Of a stretch of DNA of 64,000 bases, positions 56,088 through 64,000 are shown in pieces. Both the position numbers and the translations under genes were made by a program. The DNA is taken from assembly GCF_964026685.1 (NCBI RefSeq), contig NZ_OZ034688.1, forward strand, positions 496,001-560,000. Reading direction: 5' to 3'. The notes beneath the pieces are model-generated. The model was not told the DNA's origin and searched no databases. It saw nothing but the letters and a program-made list of their open reading frames with translations. Source of the DNA: Candidatus Providencia siddallii (GTDB lineage Bacteria > Pseudomonadota > Gammaproteobacteria > Enterobacterales > Enterobacteriaceae). Each line of letters begins with the position of its first letter. Position 1 is the stretch's first letter.

Positions 56088-57722
56088 TTGATAATACATA
56101 AAAATGCAGGAAATATTCCTACTCAAAACGATTTAATAAATATTGCTCAACTTATAGCAAAATATTACACAGAAAAACCAAATCCAAAAAATAAAACTCA
56201 AATTATAAAATTCGGTACATCTGGACACAGAGGAATTTCATTAAACAAAAATTTCAATGAAAATCATATTATATCCATTGCGCAATCAATAGTTAATTTA
56301 AGAAAAAAATATGGTATAACAGGTCCTTGTTATATAGGAAAAGATACTCATGCATTATCAGAAGCTGCATTTATTAGTATAATTGAAGTATTCGTGGCAA
56401 ATAAAATTAAAATAATTATACAAAAAATAAATGGCTTTACTCCAACACCTGTTATTTCAAATATGATTTTAAAACACAATGAAAATAATTTAGATATTTC
56501 AGATGGTATTATAATAACAGCTTCTCATAATCCTCCTGAATATGGCGGAATAAAATACAATTATAAAAATGGTGGCCCAGCAAATATATATTTAACATCT
56601 ATAATTGAAAACAACGCTAATAAATTTCTTATTAATAATCTTAATGGTATAAAACGATTAAATTTTAAAAAATCATTAAAAAATAAATATATTATAGAAA
56701 AAGACTTTGTTTTACCTTATGTTTCATCACTAAATAAAGTTATAGATATAAAATCTATTTTTGAATCTAAACTTAAAATGGCTGTTGACCCTTTAGGTGG
56801 ATCTGGTATCGAATATTGGAAATATATATCAAAATATTATCAATTAAATATTGAAATACTTAATGATCAAATAGATCAAACGTTTCGATTTATACCTTTA
56901 GACTATGACGGTGTTATTCGTATGGATTGTTCATCTTACTGGACAATGAACAAACTTTTAAAAAAAAGAAATAAATTTGATTTACTATTTGCTAATGATC
57001 CTGATCATGATCGCCATGCTATTATTACACCTGAAGGTTTAATGAACCCTAACCATTATTTAACAGTAGCAATCAATTATTTATTCCATCATAGACCTTT
57101 ATGGAATAAAAACATTTCAGTTGGAAAAACAATAGTATCTAGTTCTATGATAGATTATATAGTTAAAAACATAAATCGCAAACTAATAGAAGTTTCAGTA
57201 GGATTTAAATGGTTTGTTAATGGTTTGTTTTGTGGAAAAATAGGTTTTGCTGGAGAAGAAAGCGCAGGTGCTTCATTTCTTAGAATAGATGGAAAACCTT
57301 GGTCAACAGATAAAGATGGCATCATATTATGCTTATTAGCAGCTGAAATAACAGCAGTTACTGGTAAATCTCCACAACAACATTATAATGAATTATCAAA
57401 AAAATTTGGTTCACCAATATATAAACGTACACAAATAAAAATTAATAATACAAAATTAATAAAATTAAAAAAATTTTTTCTTAAAAGTTCTTTAATTAAT
57501 AAATTTGCCGGAGATAAAATAATTAAATATTTTAAAATACCTCCTAGTAATAAAACATCTATCGGTGGGTTTAAAATTATTACAAATCATAGTTGGATAG
57601 CAATTAGACAATCAGAAACAGATGAAACGTTTAAAATTTATTTTGAAAGTTTCAATGGTAAAGAACATCTTAATATAATGGAAGAAGAATTTATTAATCT
57701 TATTAAAGATAATATTAATTAA
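56088..57722 (+). CDS. pgm: Phosphoglucomutase (alpha-D-glucose)
   Basis: Pgm interconverts glucose 1- and 6-phosphate. The TTG start at 56088 has AGGAAAG upstream and gives 544 residues (E. coli 546). It has KFGTSGHRG near 42, GPCYIGKDTHALSE, the phosphoserine loop ITASHNPPEYGGIKY near 145, metal loop FANDPDHDRHAI near 304, and GFAGEESAGASFLR. The C-terminal phosphate-binding loop, RPSGTED in E. coli, reads RQSETDE, an unusual change that may affect activity. UDP-glucose for LPS core is a likely use. Confidence 0.96.
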   Translation: MIIHKNAGNIPTQNDLINIAQLIAKYYTEKPNPKNKTQIIKFGTSGHRGISLNKNFNENHIISIAQSIVNLRKKYGITGPCYIGKDTHALSEAAFISIIEVFVANKIKIIIQKINGFTPTPVISNMILKHNENNLDISDGIIITASHNPPEYGGIKYNYKNGGPANIYLTSIIENNANKFLINNLNGIKRLNFKKSLKNKYIIEKDFVLPYVSSLNKVIDIKSIFESKLKMAVDPLGGSGIEYWKYISKYYQLNIEILNDQIDQTFRFIPLDYDGVIRMDCSSYWTMNKLLKKRNKFDLLFANDPDHDRHAIITPEGLMNPNHYLTVAINYLFHHRPLWNKNISVGKTIVSSSMIDYIVKNINRKLIEVSVGFKWFVNGLFCGKIGFAGEESAGASFLRIDGKPWSTDKDGIILCLLAAEITAVTGKSPQQHYNELSKKFGSPIYKRTQIKINNTKLIKLKKFFLKSSLINKFAGDKIIKYFKIPPSNKTSIGGFKIITNHSWIAIRQSETDETFKIYFESFNGKEHLNIMEEEFINLIKDNIN

Positions 57723-57852
57723 TATATAAAATACTATTTATATTTTTTTAATTTTTAAAATTTAAAATTAATTCATATAAAATATTAAATTAAAATTTAA
57801 ATATTAATTTTTTACTAAAATAAAATATATTTGAAAATTTAATGGAAAAAAA

Positions 57853-58941
57853 ATGAATAAAATTTATAATTTTAGCGCAGGTCCAGCAATGCTTCCTGTA
57901 GATGTTATGAAAGAAGCTAAAAAAGAATTCTGTAATTTTAATGGATTAGGAATTTCTATAATAGAAATAAGCCATCGAGAAAAAATTTTTATTAAAATAG
58001 CAACAGAAACAGAAGAAAATTTACGTGAATTATTAAATATTCCAAAAAATTACAAAGTATTATTTTGTCATGGAGGAGCTAGGACACAATTTTCTATTAT
58101 ACCAATGAATTTATTAGAAAAAAAAACAAAAACTGACTATATTATTAGCGGATATTGGTCTGAATATGCTGCAAAAGAAGCAAAAAAATATTGCAATGTT
58201 AATATTATAAAAATAATCGAAGAAAAAAATGGAAAACTTAGTTTAAAAAAAATAAACAAATGGAAAATAACTAACGATTCAGCATATATTCACTATTGTC
58301 CAAATGAAACAATTAGTGGTTTAAGTATTCATGAAGATCCTTTATTTCTAAAAAATAAAATTATAATAGCAGATTATTCTTCTTCTATTTTATCTAAACC
58401 TATTGATGTTAGTCTTTATGGTATTATTTATGCTAGTGCACAAAAAAATATTGGTCCTTCTGGAATAACAATTGTAATAATTCGAGAAGATTTACTTTTA
58501 AGAAACTCATCGATAACGCCATCAGTATTTAATTATAATATATTATCAAAACACAAATCTATGTTTAATACACCTCCAACTTTTGCATGGTATCTATCTG
58601 GTATGGTATTAAAATGGTTAAAAAAACAAGGTGGTTTACAAGAAATAGCTAAAAAAAATTATGAAAAATCAAAATTACTTTATAACACTATTGATAATAG
58701 TGACTTTTACTTTAATAATATCACAAAAAAAAATCGCTCTTTAATGAATATACCATTTAAAACAAAAGAACCTAAATTAGATTTAATCTTTATAAAAGAA
58801 GCAAAAAAACAAGGTTTACATTCATTAAAAGGACATAAAATATTAGGTGGTATTAGAGCATCAATCTATAATGCAATGCCAATAGATGGAGTTCAAGCTT
58901 TAGTGGATTTTATGAATGATTTTAAATACCGTCATTCATAA
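57853..58941 (+). CDS. serC: Phosphoserine aminotransferase
   Basis: SerC transaminates 3-phosphohydroxypyruvate to phosphoserine and acts in pyridoxal phosphate synthesis. The 362 residues equal the family. FSAGPAMLPVDVMKEA at the start, FCHGGARTQFS near 75, and the PLP Lys in SAQKNIGPSGITI near 199 are visible. It begins the serC-aroA-cmk-rpsA-ihfB group, in E. coli order. The role could be serine or vitamin B6 supply. Confidence 0.97.
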   Translation: MNKIYNFSAGPAMLPVDVMKEAKKEFCNFNGLGISIIEISHREKIFIKIATETEENLRELLNIPKNYKVLFCHGGARTQFSIIPMNLLEKKTKTDYIISGYWSEYAAKEAKKYCNVNIIKIIEEKNGKLSLKKINKWKITNDSAYIHYCPNETISGLSIHEDPLFLKNKIIIADYSSSILSKPIDVSLYGIIYASAQKNIGPSGITIVIIREDLLLRNSSITPSVFNYNILSKHKSMFNTPPTFAWYLSGMVLKWLKKQGGLQEIAKKNYEKSKLLYNTIDNSDFYFNNITKKNRSLMNIPFKTKEPKLDLIFIKEAKKQGLHSLKGHKILGGIRASIYNAMPIDGVQALVDFMNDFKYRHS

Positions 58942-58972
58942 AAATTAACTTATTTTTTTATAATTCAAGATT

Positions 58973-60274
58973 ATGAATTTTATAACATTAAAACCAATAC
59001 ATTTAATTAATGGAACAATTAAATTACCAGGTTCAAAAAGTATATCAAATAGAGTATTGCTGTTATCTAGCATGGCAAAAGGAACTACTACACTTATAAA
59101 TCTATTAAACAGTGATGATATAAAATATATGTTTAATGCTTTAAATAAATTAAATATCGTTTTCAATTTAACTAAAAATAAAACACGTTGTCAAATAAAT
59201 GGAACAGGAAAATCTTTATACTCAAATAAAAAATTAAAAATCTTTCTTGGTAACTCTGGAACATCAATGAGATTTTTAACAGCTGCCCTTTCTCTATCTA
59301 AAAACAACATTATTCTTACTGGAAATAAACGCATGAAAAAACGTCCAATTGGACATTTAGTTGATGCATTAAGATGTTGCGGCGCAAAAATTAATTATTT
59401 AAATAAAAAAAATTATCCTCCGATTCATTTAAATGGCGGTTTTATTGGAGGAATAATTTCTTTAGATGGTTCTATTTCAAGTCAATTTTTAAGTGCTTTT
59501 TTAATGATAAGCCCATTGGCTAAAAAAGATACAACTATTACAATTAAAAATAAATTAGTTTCTAAACCTTATATAGATATGACTATAACATTAATGAAAA
59601 CATACGGAGTACTTGTTGAAAACTATAAATATCAAATTTTTTTTATTAAAAGTCAACAACAATATACATCACCTAATAATTATTATATAGAAGGAGATGC
59701 TTCGTCTGCATCATATTTTTTAGCAGCAGCAGCAATAAAAGGTGGAAAAGTTCGTGTAATAGGCGTTGGACGTAATAGTTTACAAGGAGATATAAAATTT
59801 GCTAATATTTTAAAAAAAATGGGAGCAATAATTCGTTGGAATAATAATTCCATAGAATGTGAAAAATTTATACTTAAAGGTATTAATATAAACATGAACT
59901 CAACTCCTGATATAGCAATGACAATTGCTTTAGTAGCTATTTTTGCAAAAGGGAAAACAATTATTAAAAATATATACAATTGAAAAATAAAAGAATCAGA
60001 TAGATTGCATACTATTTCTACTGAATTACGAAAAATTGGGGCAAAAATAAAAAAAGGAAATGATTATATTCATATTTATCCACCAAAAAAAATTAATTAT
60101 GCTAGAATAAAAACTTATGACGATCATAGAATTGCTATGTGTTTTTCACTTATAGCTCTATCAGATACCCCAGTAACAATTTTAAATTGTAATTGCGTAA
60201 AAAAAACATTTCCTAATTATTTTAATGAATTTATAAAACTAAGTTGAAATAATTCATTTAAATATTTATATTAA
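58973..60274 (+). CDS. aroA: AroA, EPSP synthase; one internal UGA Trp and a terminal UGA
   Basis: AroA joins shikimate 3-phosphate and PEP, the sixth shikimate step. Blocks are [16 protein letters not shown] near residue 19, [16 protein letters not shown] near 90, [12 protein letters not shown], and [15 protein letters not shown] near 382. TGA at 59981-59983 gives [13 protein letters not shown], matching the conserved NIYNWR of the family, so readthrough is required to keep the second domain. The frame then meets TGA at 60245-60247 after [12 protein letters not shown], close to the E. coli end. If Trp, nine residues follow to TAA at 60272-60274. Confidence 0.96.
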
Positions 60275-60333
60275 ATTTTTTTAATTTAAATTTATGTAAA
60301 ACAAATCATACAATTTATAATTTAAGGAAAATT

Positions 60334-61023
60334 ATGCCAATAATTATACCTGTAATAACAATTGATGGAACAAGTAGTTCAGGTAAAGGAACAGTTTGCA
60401 ATATATTATCTAATGAACTTAAATGGAATTTTTTAGACTCAGGTATAATTTATCGAACATTAGCATTAGCAGCAATATATAAAAAAATAAATACAAAATC
60501 AGAAAATTCATTAGTATCATTAATAATAAATTTAAATGTACGTTTTGTTTTTAATAAACATATTGCTAAAATTTTTTTAGATGGTAAAGATATTACAGAT
60601 AAAATTAGAAATGAAAATATTAGTATTTTAGCATCAAAAATAGCAACTTTTAAAAAAGTTAGACATGCTTTATTATTTCTTCAACGTTCTTTTAGAAAAT
60701 TACCTGGACTTATCGCTGATGGTCGTGATATGGGCACTGTAGTTTTTCCTGATGCATCAGTAAAAATTTTTTTAGATGCTTCATTACAAATACGCACTAA
60801 ACGACGAATGAAACAATTACAAAAAAAAGGATTATATATAAATTTTGAAGATCTTTTAAAAAAAATAAAAGAACGTGATCTACGAGATCACAACAGAGAA
60901 TTTAATCCTCTTATTGCTGCAAAAAATTCATTAATACTAGATTCTTCTAAAATGTCAATTGAAGAAATTATTAAAGTTATAAAAAATTATATAAAAAAAA
61001 AATATAATTATTATTATATATAA
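60334..61023 (+). CDS. cmk: Cytidylate kinase
   Basis: Cmk phosphorylates CMP and dCMP. The 229 residues (E. coli 227) show the P-loop TIDGTSSSGKGTVCN near 9, LDSGIIYRTLALAA, the NMP-binding ADGRDMGTVVFPDASVKIFLDAS near 128, and RDLRDHNREFNPLIAAKNSLILDSS near 187. AAGGAAA is seven bases before the ATG. It precedes rpsA as in E. coli. Confidence 0.98.
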   Translation: MPIIIPVITIDGTSSSGKGTVCNILSNELKWNFLDSGIIYRTLALAAIYKKINTKSENSLVSLIINLNVRFVFNKHIAKIFLDGKDITDKIRNENISILASKIATFKKVRHALLFLQRSFRKLPGLIADGRDMGTVVFPDASVKIFLDASLQIRTKRRMKQLQKKGLYINFEDLLKKIKERDLRDHNREFNPLIAAKNSLILDSSKMSIEEIIKVIKNYIKKKYNYYYI

Positions 61024-61041
61024 AATTTTATAAATTAATAT

Positions 61042-61098
61042 ATTATGTAATACATAATTATTTTTAAAAATACATTATACAACTAAGGATTGTTGTAT
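61042..61098 (+). promoter_or_regulatory. Possible S1-type structured leader of rpsA
   Basis: Two hairpins precede rpsA: ATTATGTA/TACATAAT (61042-61058) and ATACAAC/GTTGTAT (61077-61098) whose loop TAAGGATT holds a GGA. The rpsA start at 61170 lacks a clear ribosome-binding site. In E. coli the rpsA leader folds into hairpins with GGA loops that drive initiation and S1 autocontrol, so this may be a reduced version. The short frame ATG ACA CAT ending TAA within it is probably not a gene. Confidence 0.4.
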
Positions 61099-61169
61099 GA
61101 CACATAAAATAACTACAATTATTGCTGGATGCTAAATGTACGTTTATATAAAATTTTGAAATTATAAAG

Positions 61170-62846
61170 ATGACTGAATCATTTGCTAAACTCTTTGAAG
61201 AATCTTTAAAATATATTAAAACACGTCCTGGTTCTATTATTAACGGCACAATTATTTCTATAGATAAAGATGTCGTTATAGTTGATGCTGGGTTAAAATC
61301 AGAATCATCGATACCAATAGAACAATTTAAAAATTCTAATAATGAATTAGAAATTAAAATTAATGATAAAATTGATGTAACTTTAGATACAATAGAAGAT
61401 GGATTTGGTGAAACGATTTTATCTCGTGAAAAAGCAAAACGTCATGAATCATGGTTAAAATTAGAAAAAGCTTATGAAAAATCTGAAATTATAACTGGAA
61501 TTATTAATAGTAAAGTTAAAGGTGGATTTACTGTAGAATTAAATAATATTCGAGCTTTTTTACCAGGATCATTAGTAGATATACGACCAATTCGTGATAC
61601 AACTATATTAGAAGGAAAAGAACTTGAACTAAAAGTAATAAAATTAGACAAAAAACGAAATAATGTTGTAGTTTCAAGACGTGCTGTAATTGAATCAGAA
61701 AACAGTGTCGAACGAAACCAACTTTTAGAAAAGTTACAAGAAGGAATGGAAATTAAAGGTATTGTTAAAAATCTTACTGATTATGGAGCTTTTGTAGATT
61801 TAGGCGGTGTAGATGGGTTATTACATATAACAGATATGGCATGGAAACGTGTTAAACATCCAAACGAAATTGTTAATGTTAGTGATGAAATTAATGTTAA
61901 AATTTTAAAATTTGATAAAGAACGTATAAGAGTATCACTAGGACTAAAACAATTAGGAGAAGATCCTTGGGTCTTAATAGCAAAACGTTATCCAGAAGGA
62001 AGTAAATTAACTGGACGTGTTACTAACTTAACTGATTATGGATGTTTTGTTGAAATAGAAGAAGGTATTGAAGGTTTAGTACATGTTTCAGAAATGGACT
62101 GGACCAATAAAAATATTCATCCTTCCAAAGTTGTTAATATTAATGATATTATTGAAATAATGGTTTTAAATATTGATGAAGAACGAAGAAGAATTTCATT
62201 AGGGATAAAACAATGCAATTGTAATCCATGGAAAAAATTTGCAGAAACACATAATAAAGGTGATTCTGTAAAAGGAAAAATAAAATCAATAACTGATTTT
62301 GGAATTTTTATTGGTTTAGATGGTAATATAGATGGACTTGTGCACTTATCTGATATTTCTTGGATTACAAATGGTGAAGAAGCAGTTCGTAACTATACAA
62401 AAGGTGATGAAATATCTGCAATTGTTTTACAAGTAGATGCAGAACGTGAACGTATATCATTAGGGATAAAACAGTTATATGAAGATCCATTTAATAATTA
62501 TTTATCAAATATAAAAAAAGGAAATATAATTTCTGGTGAAATAATATCAATAGATAATAAAAACGCAATTGTTAAAATAAGTGAAGGTATAGAAGGTTGT
62601 ATACGATTACAAGATTTTTCAAAAGATCATATTAATGATTTATCTAAAATATTATCTATTGGTGATAATATAAATGCCAAATATATTGGAGTTGATCGTA
62701 AAAATAGAATAATTAATTTATCTATTCGAACTAAAGAAGAAAATGAAGAAAAAAACAACATTGTAACAGCAAATAAAAAAGAAATATCCAATTTTAATCA
62801 TAATACCATGGTTGAAGCTTTTAAAGCAGCTAAGGAAAATAATTAA
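61170..62846 (+). CDS. rpsA: Ribosomal protein bS1
   Basis: S1 binds mRNA on the 30S subunit and helps start translation. The 558 residues (E. coli 557) start [14 protein letters not shown] and contain six S1 repeats, seen as [103 protein letters not shown], and a diverged sixth. Retaining all six repeats is notable in a reduced genome. Confidence 0.99.
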   Translation: MTESFAKLFEESLKYIKTRPGSIINGTIISIDKDVVIVDAGLKSESSIPIEQFKNSNNELEIKINDKIDVTLDTIEDGFGETILSREKAKRHESWLKLEKAYEKSEIITGIINSKVKGGFTVELNNIRAFLPGSLVDIRPIRDTTILEGKELELKVIKLDKKRNNVVVSRRAVIESENSVERNQLLEKLQEGMEIKGIVKNLTDYGAFVDLGGVDGLLHITDMAWKRVKHPNEIVNVSDEINVKILKFDKERIRVSLGLKQLGEDPWVLIAKRYPEGSKLTGRVTNLTDYGCFVEIEEGIEGLVHVSEMDWTNKNIHPSKVVNINDIIEIMVLNIDEERRRISLGIKQCNCNPWKKFAETHNKGDSVKGKIKSITDFGIFIGLDGNIDGLVHLSDISWITNGEEAVRNYTKGDEISAIVLQVDAERERISLGIKQLYEDPFNNYLSNIKKGNIISGEIISIDNKNAIVKISEGIEGCIRLQDFSKDHINDLSKILSIGDNINAKYIGVDRKNRIINLSIRTKEENEEKNNIVTANKKEISNFNHNTMVEAFKAAKENN

Positions 62847-62872
62847 TATTTTTTAAAATAAAAAAAAGAAAA

Positions 62873-63151
62873 ATGACAAAATCAAAATTAATTGAAAAAA
62901 TAGCTAATAATCAATCTAAATTTTCATCGAAAATAATAAAAAATACTATTAAAGAGTTACTTGAGTATATAACTAATTCACTAGCTTCTGGTAAACGTAT
63001 TGAAATCCGTAATTTTGGAAGTTTTTATCTTCACTATCGTAGACCACGTATCGGGCGTAACCCAAAAACAGGAAAACAAATTAAATTAAAAGGTAAATAT
63101 ATACCACATTTTAAAGCAAGCAAAATACTGCGTGAACGTATAAATAATTAA
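62873..63151 (+). CDS. ihfB: Integration host factor beta subunit
   Basis: IhfB bends DNA as a heterodimer with IhfA. The 92 residues (E. coli 94) have [13 protein letters not shown], the body [23 protein letters not shown] and the DNA-intercalating arm [21 protein letters not shown] with its Pro near residue 64. It sits after rpsA as in E. coli. With Fis it shows nucleoid organisers are kept. Confidence 0.97.
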   Translation: MTKSKLIEKIANNQSKFSSKIIKNTIKELLEYITNSLASGKRIEIRNFGSFYLHYRRPRIGRNPKTGKQIKLKGKYIPHFKASKILRERINN

Positions 63152-63213
63152 AATAAATAACTATAATTATAAAAATAAAACTTATAAGTTATAATATAAA
63201 TATAAAAATTAAA

Positions 63214-63239
63214 CAGCACTTACATTTTTATTAGTGCTG
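63214..63239. terminator. Hairpin after ihfB
   Basis: CAGCACT (63214-63220) pairs with AGTGCTG (63233-63239), about 60 bases after ihfB. It is GC-richer than the spacer. A U-rich tract follows on the minus strand but not on the plus strand, so its direction is uncertain. The rest of 63152-63489 is A+T with no frame; ycaI and its neighbours are absent. Confidence 0.5.
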
Positions 63240-63489
63240 CATTAAAAATAAAATTCAATACATAAATATCTTATTAAATATTTTATTATTTAAAAATATA
63301 TTTTTAAATTTTTTTATATCATATATATCATATAATGCATATATTTATATAAACGTATAATTTTTTATATTATAAATAGAAATATAAAATACTAAATATA
63401 AATAATCATAAATTATATAAACAAATATTAAAATTTAATTAAATGAAATATATATAATAAAATGATTATGATAGATTTTATAACAACTA

Positions 63490-64000
63490 ATGGACAAAAA
63501 AAAACTTTATATAAAAAAAACATTTCGTAGATTATGGCCAAATATTTCGCCGTTTAAATCAAGATTAATAATTGCATCAATAGCTCTTATGATAAATGCT
63601 GCTAGTGATGCTTTTATGATTTCATTATTAAAACCTTTACTAGATGAAAGTTTTCATAAAACAGAAAATAATATTTTCAAATTACTTCCTATAGTAGTAT
63701 TAGGTTTAATAACGATTCGTGGGATATCAGCATTTATATCTACTTATTGCATCTCCTGGGTAGCAGGAAAAGTTGTTATGAATATGAGAAGAAAATTATT
63801 TCAACATATGATAGGTATGCCTGTTAGTTTTTTTGATCAACAACAAACAGGTACATTACTTTCAAGAATAACATATGATTCTGAACAAATCGCCTCATCA
63901 TCTTCAGGAGCATTAATAACTATAATTCGTGAAAGCACTTATATTGTAGGTCTTTTTATAGTTATGTTTTATTATAATTGGTTATTATCATTAATTTTAA
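63490..64000 (+). CDS. msbA: MsbA, lipid A/phospholipid ABC flippase (3' end outside window)
   Basis: MsbA flips lipid A-core across the inner membrane. The 170 residues in view start MDKKKLYIKKTFRRLWPNISPF and show membrane segments with IALMINAASDAFMISLLKPLLD, ISTYCISWVAGKVVMNMRR, and GMPVSFFDQQQTGTLLSRITYDSEQIASSSSGALI, nearly the E. coli sequence. The ATPase domain lies beyond the edge. It follows ihfB because ycaI is missing. With LpxH and Lpt genes it completes the LPS route. Confidence 0.97.
   Translation, partial: MDKKKLYIKKTFRRLWPNISPFKSRLIIASIALMINAASDAFMISLLKPLLDESFHKTENNIFKLLPIVVLGLITIRGISAFISTYCISWVAGKVVMNMRRKLFQHMIGMPVSFFDQQQTGTLLSRITYDSEQIASSSSGALITIIRESTYIVGLFIVMFYYNWLLSLIL

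Noticed and set aside
61097-61135. Twelve-codon frame before rpsA as a leader peptide
   Set aside because: It shows no run of one amino acid or attenuator pair that would give it a regulatory logic, and its start overlaps the hairpin; short frames are common by chance.

Overview
The window is a piece of the chromosome of a highly reduced, extremely AT-rich gammaproteobacterium of the Enterobacterales type, almost certainly an obligate intracellular (insect) endosymbiont. The proteins read like diverged Escherichia coli orthologues, and local gene order is enterobacterial: argU-folD-cysS-lpxH-purEK, kdsD-kdsC-lptCAB-rapZ, mreBCD, aroQ-accBC-fis, ispB/rplU-rpmA-obgE, greA-rlmE-ftsH-folP-glmM-secG-leuU-metY-nusA-infB-rbfA-truB-rpsO-pnp-nlpI-deaD, glyQS, pgm, serC-aroA-cmk-rpsA-ihfB-msbA. 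Many intervening genes are gone, including dusB, rpoN-hpf-ptsN, rimP, ppiB and ycaI. No insertion sequence, phage, CRISPR array, rRNA or foreign island was seen.

The central result is that UGA reads as tryptophan. At least ten genes (tamA, cysS, purK, lptC, rapZ, folP, glmM, nlpI, glyQ, aroA) hold in-frame TGA, nearly always exactly where the family has a conserved Trp; TGG is used as well. Four genes (tamA, purE, ispB, aroA) still carry TGA where the E. coli protein ends. Under the new code they run on for 6 to 21 residues to the next TAA or TAG. In tamA/tamB and purE/purK the TGA overlaps the next start codon, like a fossil of the old stop-start coupling. I recall a report of UGA-to-Trp reassignment in a bat-fly gammaproteobacterial symbiont; I could not check this and do not claim the identity.

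Three genes (rapZ, rlmE, nlpI) are intact except for a one-base frame change inside an A-rich homopolymer. This fits transcriptional slippage, a recent mutation, or assembly error at homopolymers. A 24-base T run lies between rapZ and mreD.

Layout: 1-4592 tamB/tamA (outer-membrane assembly, minus); 5424-10531 tRNA-Arg, folate, Cys-tRNA, lipid A and purine genes; 10713-12197 a dicarboxylate transporter; 13015-17560 Kdo synthesis and LPS export plus rapZ; 17755-20272 mreBCD; 20812-25370 aroQ, accBC, fis, mdh; 25857-35498 isoprenoid, ribosome, GTPase, FtsH, folate, GlcN and Sec genes with two tRNAs; 35765-46813 the nusA-to-deaD RNA and translation cluster; 46865-54689 pabA, dsbA, gor, a truncated hmsP, glyS and glyQ (minus); 56088-64000 pgm, serC, aroA, cmk, rpsA, ihfB, msbA.

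Together the genes describe a rod-shaped cell that keeps a Gram-negative envelope (Kdo, lipid A, Lpt, MsbA, Tam, MreBCD, GlmM), periplasmic disulfide formation, glutathione recycling, and folate (FolP, PabA, FolD), chorismate (AroQ, AroA) and purine steps. A dicarboxylate carrier plus malate dehydrogenase suggests feeding on host C4 acids. PabA and FolP would fit B-vitamin provision to a host, as in blood-feeding insects, but that is inference. Intergenic spacers are long, nearly pure A+T, and hold several long perfect inverted repeats, one with a 35-bp stem.
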